DNA of 64,000 nucleotides, taken from the NCBI RefSeq assembly GCF_014873755.1, contig NZ_JADBEG010000001.1, positions 1,676,501-1,740,500 of the forward strand, written 5' to 3'. Made by a program: the position numbers and the translations under genes. Of this stretch, positions 1-7,690 are shown piece by piece. Source of the stretch: Amycolatopsis lexingtonensis (lineage in GTDB: Bacteria > Actinomycetota > Actinomycetes > Mycobacteriales > Pseudonocardiaceae). The notes below the pieces were generated by a model, which did no database searches, had not been told where the DNA came from, and saw nothing but the letters and a program-made list of their open reading frames with translations. Within the stretch, counting starts at the first letter, position 1. Each line of letters opens with the position of its first letter.

Positions 1-2082
1 GAGAGCACCGACGTCGTGTTCCCGAAGCAGGTCGTGAAGAACCCGAAACTGTGGTGGCCCAACGGCTACGGCGCCCCCGACCGCTACGACCTCACGCTGA
101 CCGCGGCGATCGGCGCGAGCACCAGTGACCGGCGCACGGTCAAGATCGGCCTGCGCGAGATCGGCTACCAGTACGACCTGCCGATCGTCATCGCCGACGG
201 CCGCGCCACGCAGACCGTCGACCTCGCGCCGCAGACCGCCCGGTTCGTCCGGATGCAGGGACTGAGACGCGCCACCGGCTGGGGCTTCTCGCTCTGGACG
301 ATGTCCGTGCTCGACAGCTCGGGCACCGACGTGGCGCAGGGCAAGCCGTCGAGCTCGCTGTCGGTGGCCGACGGCAACCCGCCCGAGCGGGCCTTCGACG
401 GCGACCCGAACACGCGCTGGACGTCGGCCTACGACGACAACCAGTGGCTGCAGGTCGACCTCGGCGCCGCGACGGCGTTCGACAAGGTCGTGCTGACCTG
501 GGAAACCGCGTACGCGGCGACCTTCAAGATCCAGGTGTCGCAGGACGGCGACACCTGGACCGACGCGGCTTCGGTGGACAACAGCCCGAAGCCGCTGACC
601 TTCCTGGTCAACGGCGTCAAGATCTTCGCCCGCGGCGGCAGCTGGGGCTGGGACGAACTGCTGCGCCGGATGCCGGCCGAGCGGACCGACGCCGTCGTCG
701 CGATGCACCGCGACATGAACTTCACGCTGATCCGCAACTGGGTGGGGTCCTCGTACCGGCAGGAGCTGTTCGACGCCTGCGACAAGTACGGCATCCTGCT
801 GTGGAACGAGTTCTGGGACGGCTGGTCGACCGACCCGGCCAACCACGACATCTTCCTGGCGCAGGCGAAGGACACCGTGCTGCGCTACCGCCACCACGCG
901 TGCGCGACGGTCTGGTTCGGCTGCAACGAAGGCACCCCGCCGCCGGTCATCGACAACGCGCTGCGCGACATCGTCCATTCCAGCACCGACCTGCTCTACC
1001 AGGGCAACTCCGCGGGTGGCGTGATCACCGGCGACGGCCCGTACTACTGGCAGGACCCGAAGCGGTACTTCACCGGCGAGGCGACCGGCGGCAAGGCCGG
1101 GTTCTGGAGTGAGATCGGGCTGCCGACGGTGTCGGTCGTCGAGAGCATGCGCAACCTGGTCGGCGAGGACGACCCGGGCTGGCCGATCGGCGCGCCGTGG
1201 TTCCTGCACGACTGGTCCACCAACGGGAACCAGTCCCCGCAGAGCTACCTCGCGGCGATCGACGCGCGGCTGGCGCCGTCGACGAGCCTCGCGGAGTTCT
1301 GCCGCAAGGCGCAGTTCGTCAACTACGAGAGCATGCGCGCGATCTTCGAGGCGTGGAACGGGAAGCTGTGGGCCGACGCCACCGGCGTGCTGCTGTGGAT
1401 GTCGCACCCGGCGTGGCACAGCACGGTGTGGCAGACCTACGACTACGACCTCGACGTCAACGGCAGCTACTACGGCGCGCGCAAGGGCTGCGAGCACCAC
1501 CACGTGCAGGCCGACCTGACGACGTGGCAGGTCCGGGTCGTCAACCACACGCCGGGCGCGCTTACCGGCGTCACCGCCACCGCGCGCCTCTACGGTCTCG
1601 ACGGCGCGGCACTGGGCCCGGGCCGGCAGCAGAAGCTCGACGTGTCCCCGATTTCGGCCGCGGCGGCGTTCACGGTCCCGTTCGCCGACGGTCAGCCGGA
1701 CCTGCACTTGCTGCGGCTGACCCTGACCGACGCCGGCGGCGCGGTCCTGTCGGAGAACACGTACTGGCGCTACCGGACGGACACGGCGATGCGCGCGCTG
1801 AACCAGCTCCCGGGCGCGCGGCTGACGACGTCGCTGCGCCCGGACGGCGACGCGTACACCGCGACGGTCCGCAACGACGGCCACACGGTGGCGGCGATGA
1901 TCCGGCTGTCGCTGCGGGAGAAGAACGGCACCGACCGCGTCCTGCCGACCCGCTACGGCGACAACTACTTCTGGCTGCTGCCGGGGGAGAGCCGCACGAT
2001 CCGCGTCGAGCCGCGGCGCCGGGTGCCGAACGCGAAACTGCTGGTGGAGGCGTACAACGTGGCGGCGAAGCTGACTAGCTGA
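1..2082 (+). CDS. GH2 glycosidase, exo-beta-glucosaminidase/mannosidase-like, with inserted discoidin domain (5' partial)
   Basis: The reading frame is open from base 1, so the N-terminus lies outside the window. The visible 693 residues begin in a GH2 beta-sandwich (WWPNGYG, then GLREIGYQYD near residue 50). A discoidin/F5-8C-like module of about 130 residues follows (RAFDGDPNTRWTS, WLQVDLG), and then the TIM barrel starts at FLVNGVKIFARGGSW near 200. The likely acid/base is Glu310 in WFGCNEG and the nucleophile Glu371 in FWSEIGLP. The C-terminal part (KAQFVNYESMRA, SYYGARKGCEHHHVQ) resembles the CsxA-type exo-beta-D-glucosaminidase group. Such enzymes trim terminal sugars from chitosan, mannan or glycan chains outside the cell. 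Substrate is not decidable from sequence alone. The stop overlaps the convergent small gene downstream by 8 nt. Confidence 0.85.
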   Translation, partial: ESTDVVFPKQVVKNPKLWWPNGYGAPDRYDLTLTAAIGASTSDRRTVKIGLREIGYQYDLPIVIADGRATQTVDLAPQTARFVRMQGLRRATGWGFSLWTMSVLDSSGTDVAQGKPSSSLSVADGNPPERAFDGDPNTRWTSAYDDNQWLQVDLGAATAFDKVVLTWETAYAATFKIQVSQDGDTWTDAASVDNSPKPLTFLVNGVKIFARGGSWGWDELLRRMPAERTDAVVAMHRDMNFTLIRNWVGSSYRQELFDACDKYGILLWNEFWDGWSTDPANHDIFLAQAKDTVLRYRHHACATVWFGCNEGTPPPVIDNALRDIVHSSTDLLYQGNSAGGVITGDGPYYWQDPKRYFTGEATGGKAGFWSEIGLPTVSVVESMRNLVGEDDPGWPIGAPWFLHDWSTNGNQSPQSYLAAIDARLAPSTSLAEFCRKAQFVNYESMRAIFEAWNGKLWADATGVLLWMSHPAWHSTVWQTYDYDLDVNGSYYGARKGCEHHHVQADLTTWQVRVVNHTPGALTGVTATARLYGLDGAALGPGRQQKLDVSPISAAAAFTVPFADGQPDLHLLRLTLTDAGGAVLSENTYWRYRTDTAMRALNQLPGARLTTSLRPDGDAYTATVRNDGHTVAAMIRLSLREKNGTDRVLPTRYGDNYFWLLPGESRTIRVEPRRRVPNAKLLVEAYNVAAKLTS

Positions 2083-2236
2083 CTTCGTCGTCTTCCTCGT
2101 CCGGTGGGGGCACCTGCCGCCGGGCGAGGAAGATCAGCAGGGCGATGATCACCACCGGGCCGGTGAACAGGGCGATTTCGTCCCAGCCGCCCTGGTGCAT
2201 CATCACCACGCGGGCCGCGGTGTCCACTGTGGTCAT
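2075..2236 (-). CDS. small single-span membrane protein, third gene of cupredoxin-linked operon
   Basis: This 53-residue protein starts with an ATG that overlaps the stop of the upstream membrane protein (ATGA), so it is probably translationally coupled. One hydrophobic segment covers roughly residues 24-37 (FTGPVVIIALLIFLARR) and ends in a very acidic tail (PPPDEEDDEVS). It has no recognised family. Position and coupling suggest it is an accessory subunit of the neighbouring polytopic protein, much as small subunits attach to respiratory or transport complexes; that is inference. The start codon ATGACCACAGTGGAC also carries one copy of the iterated CCACWGTGG palindrome noted in the findings. 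Confidence 0.6.
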   Translation of the reverse strand: MTTVDTAARVVMMHQGGWDEIALFTGPVVIIALLIFLARRQVPPPDEEDDEVS

Positions 2237-3456
2237 GCGCCCGACACCAGGTAGATGCCGACCGCGGTGTAGCCGACCATCAGGGCCAGCAGCGGGTACT
2301 GGCCCACCGTCCGGTACCCCGCGCGCAGCAGCCCGAGGGCGCGGTCGTGCGCCGAGCCGACCGCCAGGACGTGCCCGAGCACGATCGCGCCCACCTGCAT
2401 CACGGCGATGAGCGCCGTCGACACGAGCGTGTAGTCGACGACGGCCGGGTCGAAGCCGCGCTGGCCTTCGAAGAGCGCGAACGAGAAGTAGTGGGCCACG
2501 GTGTACCCCACCATGATCGGCACCAGCGTGTGCGCGAACCCCGCGTACGGCTCGGTGCCCTTGCGCAGGTACGGCCGCGTCAGCCGGATGCCGCCCGCGT
2601 ACGCCAGCGCGGTGAGCGCGATCGCCGCGAGCAGGCCGGCCGTGGCGAGCGGGACCGACGGGTCCAGGTCGCTCCAGAACGGGAGCCGGGTCAGGCCGTC
2701 GAACGCCGTCGAGCCCAGGACGACGAGGATCAGCGGCGTCAGGCCGGGGGAGCCGCTCAGCGCGAGCAGGCCGTCGAGCGGGGACCGCACGACCAGGCGG
2801 CCGTCGGCTCGGCGCCCGAACGGGGACAGCCCGGCGATCAGCACCGCGTAAACCTCGAACCCGTCGCCGCGGTCGAACCAGCGGGGCCCGTAGACCGCAC
2901 CGCAAGTGACGTGTATAACGCCATACACGGTGACGAACGCGGCGATCAGCCGCGGCGAGTCCGAGTGGCCGGACGCCAGCTCCAGCCAGAGGAACGCGAG
3001 GAGGCTCGCAACCGCGGGCCAGTGGGCGAGCCGTTCCGGCACCGGGCGGCGGCCGGGGAACAGCGAAGCGAGCGTGCGCAGCGGGTTCATCCGCCGCCAG
3101 ACCGGGCCGAAGAGCAGCGACAGCGGCACCAGCCCGACCCAGAACCACGCGTAGAACCACGCGGGCGCCGGGTTGGCCGCCGAGGTGTCCGGGCCGAACC
3201 ACGCCATCCCGAGGAACCCGGCGAAGCCGAGCAACCCGAGTCCTTTGAGGACGAACGACACCGCGCGAGAATCGATCACGCCCGCGAACGGCAGCGGACG
3301 TCCGGCCTCCAAGCCTCGCAGCCGCGGGGTTTTCCACAGCAGCGTCAGCGCGACGAACGACGCGAGCACGGCCGCGGCGCCCGCGTAGAGCGCGAGCCAG
3401 AGCGGGACCGGCAGGTCGGAGCGCCCGCCGAGCCCGTGGGCGAGGACGATCGTCAC
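2233..3456 (-). CDS. polytopic membrane protein of unknown function, cupredoxin-linked
   Basis: This is a 407-residue protein with about ten predicted hydrophobic spans, for example around LALYAGAAAVLASFVALTLL at the N-terminus and PLLALMVGYTAVGIYLV at the end. The GTG start overlaps the stop of the upstream lipoprotein gene (GTGA). Histidines lie in or near membrane spans (VYGVIHVTCG, GFAHTLVP, VAHYFSF), which would suit metal or haem binding, but no canonical motif is visible. I do not recognise a named family. Tight coupling to a cupredoxin-like lipoprotein suggests a copper or electron-transfer role at the membrane; this is inference. A stretch encoding VYGVIHV uses rare TAT, GTT and ATA codons and forms a perfect DNA palindrome at 2911-2928. 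Confidence 0.7.
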   Translation of the reverse strand: MTIVLAHGLGGRSDLPVPLWLALYAGAAAVLASFVALTLLWKTPRLRGLEAGRPLPFAGVIDSRAVSFVLKGLGLLGFAGFLGMAWFGPDTSAANPAPAWFYAWFWVGLVPLSLLFGPVWRRMNPLRTLASLFPGRRPVPERLAHWPAVASLLAFLWLELASGHSDSPRLIAAFVTVYGVIHVTCGAVYGPRWFDRGDGFEVYAVLIAGLSPFGRRADGRLVVRSPLDGLLALSGSPGLTPLILVVLGSTAFDGLTRLPFWSDLDPSVPLATAGLLAAIALTALAYAGGIRLTRPYLRKGTEPYAGFAHTLVPIMVGYTVAHYFSFALFEGQRGFDPAVVDYTLVSTALIAVMQVGAIVLGHVLAVGSAHDRALGLLRAGYRTVGQYPLLALMVGYTAVGIYLVSGA

Positions 3457-3800
3457 GCGCCGACCCGCAGCTGGGTCAGCTTCGCCCCGCTGTGGTGCAG
3501 CTCGACTTCGAACAGTCCCGGGACGTCGGCGGTGAACGACACCGAGCCGCGCTGTCCCGCCGTCAGCTCGACCTCCTTGTCGTAGCCGTGGACGTGCAGC
3601 TCGTCGGCGGTGTCGGAGGTGACTTCGAGCCGGACGGCGCGGCCGGGGGAGACCTCGACCCGGTCGGGCCCGGCCACCCGCTTGCCGCCCTGGACGGTGA
3701 ACCGCGCGACCTGCTCGCCCGCGGGCGCCGGTGGCGCGGGGGACGCGCATCCGCCCAGGACCAGGGTCAGCATTGTCACCAGCACGAGGGTCCGCGCCAT
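3453..3800 (-). CDS. cupredoxin-like lipoprotein
   Basis: The 115-residue product has a lipoprotein signal peptide with the lipobox LVLGGC (Cys18) and an alanine/proline-rich linker, followed by a small beta-sandwich. The fold resembles the EfeO/cupredoxin_1 type: VSPGRAVRLEVTSDTADELHVHGYD followed by GLFEVELHHSGAKL. His-containing loops (HVHGYD, ELHHSG) are present but the cysteine ligand of type 1 copper sites is absent, so copper binding is uncertain. The ATG at 3798-3800 is preceded by an AAGGA ribosome site. It is the first gene of a three-gene operon with GTGA and ATGA overlaps. It would be anchored on the outer face of the membrane and may deliver copper or act as a sensor for the membrane partner. 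Confidence 0.8.
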   Translation of the reverse strand: MARTLVLVTMLTLVLGGCASPAPPAPAGEQVARFTVQGGKRVAGPDRVEVSPGRAVRLEVTSDTADELHVHGYDKEVELTAGQRGSVSFTADVPGLFEVELHHSGAKLTQLRVGA

Positions 3801-3852
3801 CGCCGTCCTTCTCGTCGTGCGGGTTGTCCGGTTGCGGGCACCCCGGAGTTGC

Positions 3853-3869
3853 CCGGGCGGTTCGCCCGG
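3853..3869. promoter_or_regulatory. short hairpin in divergent intergenic region
   Basis: CCGGGCG, three-base loop, CGCCCGG: a perfect 7-bp stem lying in the shared leader region between the lipoprotein gene and the 601-residue membrane gene. It would form in the 5' leader of the minus-strand operon. It may be a leader structure or simply GC-rich noise. Confidence 0.3.
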
Positions 3870-3882
3870 CTTATCGTGTGAC

Positions 3883-3906
3883 GAACAGTAACAGTTACTT
3901 CTGTTC
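3883..3906. promoter_or_regulatory. candidate operator of the divergent cupredoxin module
   Basis: The region between the two divergent transcripts contains the perfect 13-bp palindrome AGTAACAGTTACT (3887-3899). It is nested within outer arms GAACAG (3883-3888) and CTGTTC (3901-3906). In a 72% GC background an AT-rich nested dyad in a divergent promoter is a good operator candidate. The cognate regulator is not evident next door; the PucR gene at 5826 is the nearest regulator. Function is inferred. Confidence 0.45.
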
Positions 3907-3929
3907 ACGGAATCAGGAAGGCGCACGCG

Positions 3930-5735
3930 ATGCTGCTGGCGCAGGAGAACAGTCCCCCGGCCGGGGGCGCCCAGTTCGGCCAGATCGTCGTCGCGCTGCT
4001 GATGTTCCTGCTGGTCTTCATCCCGCTGGCGATCTTCGTCCTGCGCACGCGGGCCGGCAAACGGACGCTCGTGGGCCGCCTCGCCGACTGGTCGGGCGAG
4101 CTGTCCGGGTTGCCGCGCTGGGCCGCGCTGCCGATGTTCGTCGCCTTCCTCTCCGGCATGTCCGCGCTGATCGGCGTCTACTGGGACGTCCCGATCCACA
4201 TGGAGCTCGGCCGCGACGAAGGCCCGCTCGCGAACCCGTCGCACTACCCGATCTACTTCGGGCTGATGGGCATCTTCGCCAGCGGCGTGCTCAGCGCCGC
4301 GCTGGCCAAGGGGAAGCTGCCGAAGCGCACCTTCAAGCTCGGCCCGCACTGGCGGGTGCCGATGGGCAGCGTGCAGATGATGCTGACCGGCCTGGTCGGC
4401 ATTGCCGGCTTCCCGCTCGACGACGTCTGGCACCGGCTCTTCGGCCAGGACGTCACCGAGTGGGGCCCCACGCACGTGCTGATGATCGGCGGCGGCGTCG
4501 GCGTGGTGATCGGCCTGCAGCTGCTGCTGGCCGAAGCCCGCCAGGCCGGCGCCACCGGCCCGTTCGTCCGGCTGCTCGGGCCGGTGCTGGCCGGCGCCTG
4601 GATGATGGGCGCGTCGGCGTTCCTGATGGAGTTCGACCTCGGCGTGCCGCAGTTCCCGATGCTCGCCCAGGTGGTGCTCGTCGGGCTGATCGGCAGCTGG
4701 ACGCTCGTCTGCGGCCGGCTCTCGTGGGGGCCGGGCGGCGCGCTGATCGTCGTCGCCGTTCTGCTGGTTTCCCGCGCGGTCTTCTCGATCATCCCGCTGG
4801 TGGCGGACCTGCACGTCGCTTCGCTGCTGCCGTACGCCGCCGAAGCGGTCGTGATCGAGGTCGTCGCGCTGCTCGTGCGCGGGCCGCTGTTCCCGGTCGT
4901 GGCCGGCCTGGCGAGCGGCACCCTCGGCCTGCTCGGCGAGTGGGCGTTCTCGCAGTGGCTGATGCCGGACCCGTGGCCCGCCGCGGACCTCGGCCTCTTC
5001 CTCGCCTTCGGCGCGGCCGCGAGCGTCGGCGGCGCGCTGATCGGCGCGTGGCAGTACCAGCGGATCGAGGACGTCGCCGCGGGCACCCGCCTGCCGCGCG
5101 CCTTCGGGGCCCGGCACGCCGCCGGTCTCGTGGGCGCGCTCGGGGTCGTCGCGCTGATGGCGGCGGTCGCGGCGCCGCTCGCCCCGCCGGCCGGGCTCGC
5201 CGCCGACGTCCGGCTGACCGAAGCCGCCGCGGGCCAGGAGATCTCCAACCCGCACGGCGGCGGCACGCCCCGCTGGGTGGACGCCACCGTGACGATCAGC
5301 CGGCCCGACCTCGCCGACGACGCCGTCTGGCTCACCGGGTTCGCCTGGCAGGGCGGCGACTTCTACTCCGCGCCGCTCGAGAAGCTCGGTCCCGGCGTCT
5401 ACCGCACGGCCGAGCCGCTGCCGGTGTTCGGGCAGTGGAAGGCGGGGATCCGGCTGCACGTCGCCAACCGGCTGATGGCGCTCGCGCCGATCTACGCGCC
5501 CGCCGATCCCGCGGCCGGCGCGAAGGTCATCACGGCCGAGTCCGGGAAGCGCGACTTCGTCTCGGAGATCTCGTTCCTGCAGCGCGAACGCAAGACCGAC
5601 ACCCCGCTCGTGCTGTGGACGGTCGCCTACGTCGTGGTCGGGCTGATCTTCGCCGGGATGTGGGCCGCGTTCGCGTGGCTCTACGCGGCCGCGGCGGCCG
5701 GCGACGCGGCGCGGCGCCGCCAGACCGCGAGTTAG
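3930..5735 (+). CDS. large membrane protein with C-terminal FixH/YtkA-like extracytoplasmic domain
   Basis: The 601-residue protein has an N-terminal span, then about ten more spans up to residue ~420. Next comes a ~120-residue soluble beta-rich domain (GGDFYSAPLEKLGPGVYRTAEPLPVFGQWKAGIRL), a final span near 565-585 and a short cytoplasmic tail. The soluble domain resembles FixH/YtkA-type modules found with copper and cytochrome oxidase assembly. Conserved-looking polar residues occur in spans: PIHMELGRDEG, SHYPIYFG, DDVWHRLFGQDVTEWGPTH. The last pattern recalls membrane proteins with paired histidines near metal sites. ATG at 3930 has an AGGAAG ribosome site about 10 nt upstream. It is transcribed divergently from the cupredoxin lipoprotein operon. 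A copper-handling or oxidase-assembly role is inferred; I know no characterised homologue. Confidence 0.7.
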   Translation: MLLAQENSPPAGGAQFGQIVVALLMFLLVFIPLAIFVLRTRAGKRTLVGRLADWSGELSGLPRWAALPMFVAFLSGMSALIGVYWDVPIHMELGRDEGPLANPSHYPIYFGLMGIFASGVLSAALAKGKLPKRTFKLGPHWRVPMGSVQMMLTGLVGIAGFPLDDVWHRLFGQDVTEWGPTHVLMIGGGVGVVIGLQLLLAEARQAGATGPFVRLLGPVLAGAWMMGASAFLMEFDLGVPQFPMLAQVVLVGLIGSWTLVCGRLSWGPGGALIVVAVLLVSRAVFSIIPLVADLHVASLLPYAAEAVVIEVVALLVRGPLFPVVAGLASGTLGLLGEWAFSQWLMPDPWPAADLGLFLAFGAAASVGGALIGAWQYQRIEDVAAGTRLPRAFGARHAAGLVGALGVVALMAAVAAPLAPPAGLAADVRLTEAAAGQEISNPHGGGTPRWVDATVTISRPDLADDAVWLTGFAWQGGDFYSAPLEKLGPGVYRTAEPLPVFGQWKAGIRLHVANRLMALAPIYAPADPAAGAKVITAESGKRDFVSEISFLQRERKTDTPLVLWTVAYVVVGLIFAGMWAAFAWLYAAAAAGDAARRRQTAS

Positions 5736-5825
5736 TGCTGCCCGACGAAGTCGGGTGCTGATTTCGTGCCCTCCGACGAACTAGGCTGGACTCGTCCCGC
5801 CTAGCTTCGGGAGGTGCTCGTTTCG

Positions 5826-7454
5826 GTGAACCTGCGCCCGCACGCCAGCCTCGGCCGCGTCCTCGACGACCTCGGCGGCACCCTCTTGGACCTCGTGCTA
5901 GGCGACGGCGACCGCCCGGGCGGCATCGGCGGCGTCGCCATCCACGACCCGCTCGACGAACCCGCGCTGCCGCAGCACGCCCTGGTGCTCGGGGTCGGGC
6001 TGGCCAAGCCCGCCGAAGTCGTGCGGCAGCTGCGCACACTGGCGCGCCACGACGCGGCCGGGCTCGTGCTGCGCGCCCCGGTCACGGTCACCACGGCGAT
6101 CACCGCCGCCGTCGAGGAAACCGGCGTCGCGCTGCTGGGCCTGGCCCGCGGCGCCTCCTGGGCCCAGCTCGCGGCGATGCTGCGGTCCCTGCTGGCCGAG
6201 GGCGACGTCGGCGACGCCGAACCGGAGACCCTGGCCGGGCTGCCGTCGGGCGACCTGTTCGCGGTGGCCAACGCGATCGGGGCGCTGATCGACGCGCCGG
6301 TCACCATCGAGGACCGGCGCTCGCGCGTGCTCGCGTTCTCCGGCCACCAGGACGAAGCCGACGCGTCGCGGGTGGAGACCATCCTGGGGCGGCAGGTGCC
6401 CGAGCGGTTCTCGCGGATGCTGGCCGACCGCGGGGTGTTCCGCGAGCTCTACCGCAGCGACCAGCCGGTGTTCGTCAGCCGGCCGCCGGACAGCATGGAC
6501 GGGTTCACCATCCCGCGGGTGGCGGTCGCGGTCCGGGCGGGCGACGAGATCCTCGGCTCGATCTGGGCCGCGGTGCGCGAGCCGCTGACCCCCGACCGCA
6601 CCCAGGCCCTCTGCGACGCGGCCCGCCTGGTGGCGCTGCACCTGCTGCGCGTCCGGGCGGGCGCCGACGTCGAACGGCGGCTGCGCGCGGACCTGCTGAG
6701 CACGGCGCTCGAGGGCGGGGCCGCCGCCCGCGAAGCACTGAGCCGGCTGGGGCTGGCCGACCAGCCGGTCGTCGTGCTGGCTCTGGCAGTATTGGAGAAC
6801 GGCGCCGAGGACGCGGAAATCGCGACCGAGCGCCAGCGCCTGGCCGACGGCCTGGCGATGCACCTGAGCGCGGTCCACCCCCGCTGCGCGGCGGCCCTCG
6901 TCGGCGACACGGCGTACGGCCTGGTCCCGGTGACCCGCGACGCCGACGGCGAGCGGCGCGCCCTCCGGATCGCGAAGGACTTCCTCGATCGGGTGGGCGA
7001 CCGCGTCCGGGCGGTGGTCGGCATCGGCCCGGTGGCCCGCAGCGCGGCGGAGCTTCCGGAAGCCCGTGCCAGCGCGGATCGCACCCTGCGGGTGCTGCGG
7101 TCGGGGAGTGGTGCGGGGCGGCGGGTGGCGTCGCTGGCCGATGTCCACGTCGAGGCGCTGCTGCTGGAGCTGCAGGACCTGGTGGCCGTGCGGGGAGATC
7201 GCCCGACCGGGCCGGTCGCGCGGCTGATCGAGTACGACGAGCAGCACCACGCCCACCTGGTCGAGACGCTCCGGGCCTGGCTCGACGCGTTCGGCGACGT
7301 GATCGCGGCGTCGGCGGCGGTCCACGTGCACCCCAACACGTTCCGGTACCGCTTGCGGCGGCTCGCGGAGGTGGGCGGGTTCGACATGACGGATCCTGAG
7401 GCCCGGTTCGCCGCGATGCTCCAGCTCCGGGTGGTCGCCCCGCCCGCTCCCTGA
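5826..7454 (+). CDS. PucR/CdaR-family transcriptional regulator
   Basis: About 542 residues. The N-terminal part is a PucR-like sensory region, the middle is a GAF-like segment (DAPVTIEDRRSRVLAFSG), and the C-terminus is the typical helix-turn-helix of the family (VHVHPNTFRYRLRRLAEVGG followed by a DPEARFAAMLQLRV motif). Members usually control catabolic genes in response to a small ligand. I chose GTG 5826 because GGGAGG lies 11 nt upstream; a GTG at 5814 would overlap that ribosome site. The gene stands alone, with the target unknown. The nearest neighbours are the copper-like membrane gene upstream and a secreted protease downstream. Confidence 0.85.
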   Translation: MNLRPHASLGRVLDDLGGTLLDLVLGDGDRPGGIGGVAIHDPLDEPALPQHALVLGVGLAKPAEVVRQLRTLARHDAAGLVLRAPVTVTTAITAAVEETGVALLGLARGASWAQLAAMLRSLLAEGDVGDAEPETLAGLPSGDLFAVANAIGALIDAPVTIEDRRSRVLAFSGHQDEADASRVETILGRQVPERFSRMLADRGVFRELYRSDQPVFVSRPPDSMDGFTIPRVAVAVRAGDEILGSIWAAVREPLTPDRTQALCDAARLVALHLLRVRAGADVERRLRADLLSTALEGGAAAREALSRLGLADQPVVVLALAVLENGAEDAEIATERQRLADGLAMHLSAVHPRCAAALVGDTAYGLVPVTRDADGERRALRIAKDFLDRVGDRVRAVVGIGPVARSAAELPEARASADRTLRVLRSGSGAGRRVASLADVHVEALLLELQDLVAVRGDRPTGPVARLIEYDEQHHAHLVETLRAWLDAFGDVIAASAAVHVHPNTFRYRLRRLAEVGGFDMTDPEARFAAMLQLRVVAPPAP

Positions 7455-7471
7455 TCGCGGTGCTCGCCCAA

Positions 7472-7526
7472 GTCCGTGAATGCCACATCGAGGGACCAAG
7501 TGTCCGTGAATGTGGCATTCACGGAC
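7472..7526. repeat. inverted intergenic repeat, core AATGTGGCATTC
   Basis: GTCCGTGAATG (7502-7512), three-base spacer, CATTCACGGAC (7516-7526) is a perfect 11-bp inverted repeat. A partial copy at 7472-7487 is the exact reverse complement of 7511-7526, so an alternative 16-bp stem can form. It lies just after the PucR stop and could act as a terminator. The core AATGTGGC(A/G)TTC recurs at 32571-32658. Confidence 0.7.
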
Positions 7527-7690
7527 CCGCCCGCTTGATGATCGACGTCCGAATTGTCGGTGATTAACCACCGGAAACCCGACCAGACTTGGTGAGTTAC
7601 CTACTTTCGACCGGTGTGCGACCCCTTCGGGGCATGTGAACCTGCACGGACTTCACGTCAGGTGATCAAGCTTCCACGGAGGTGTACCGG

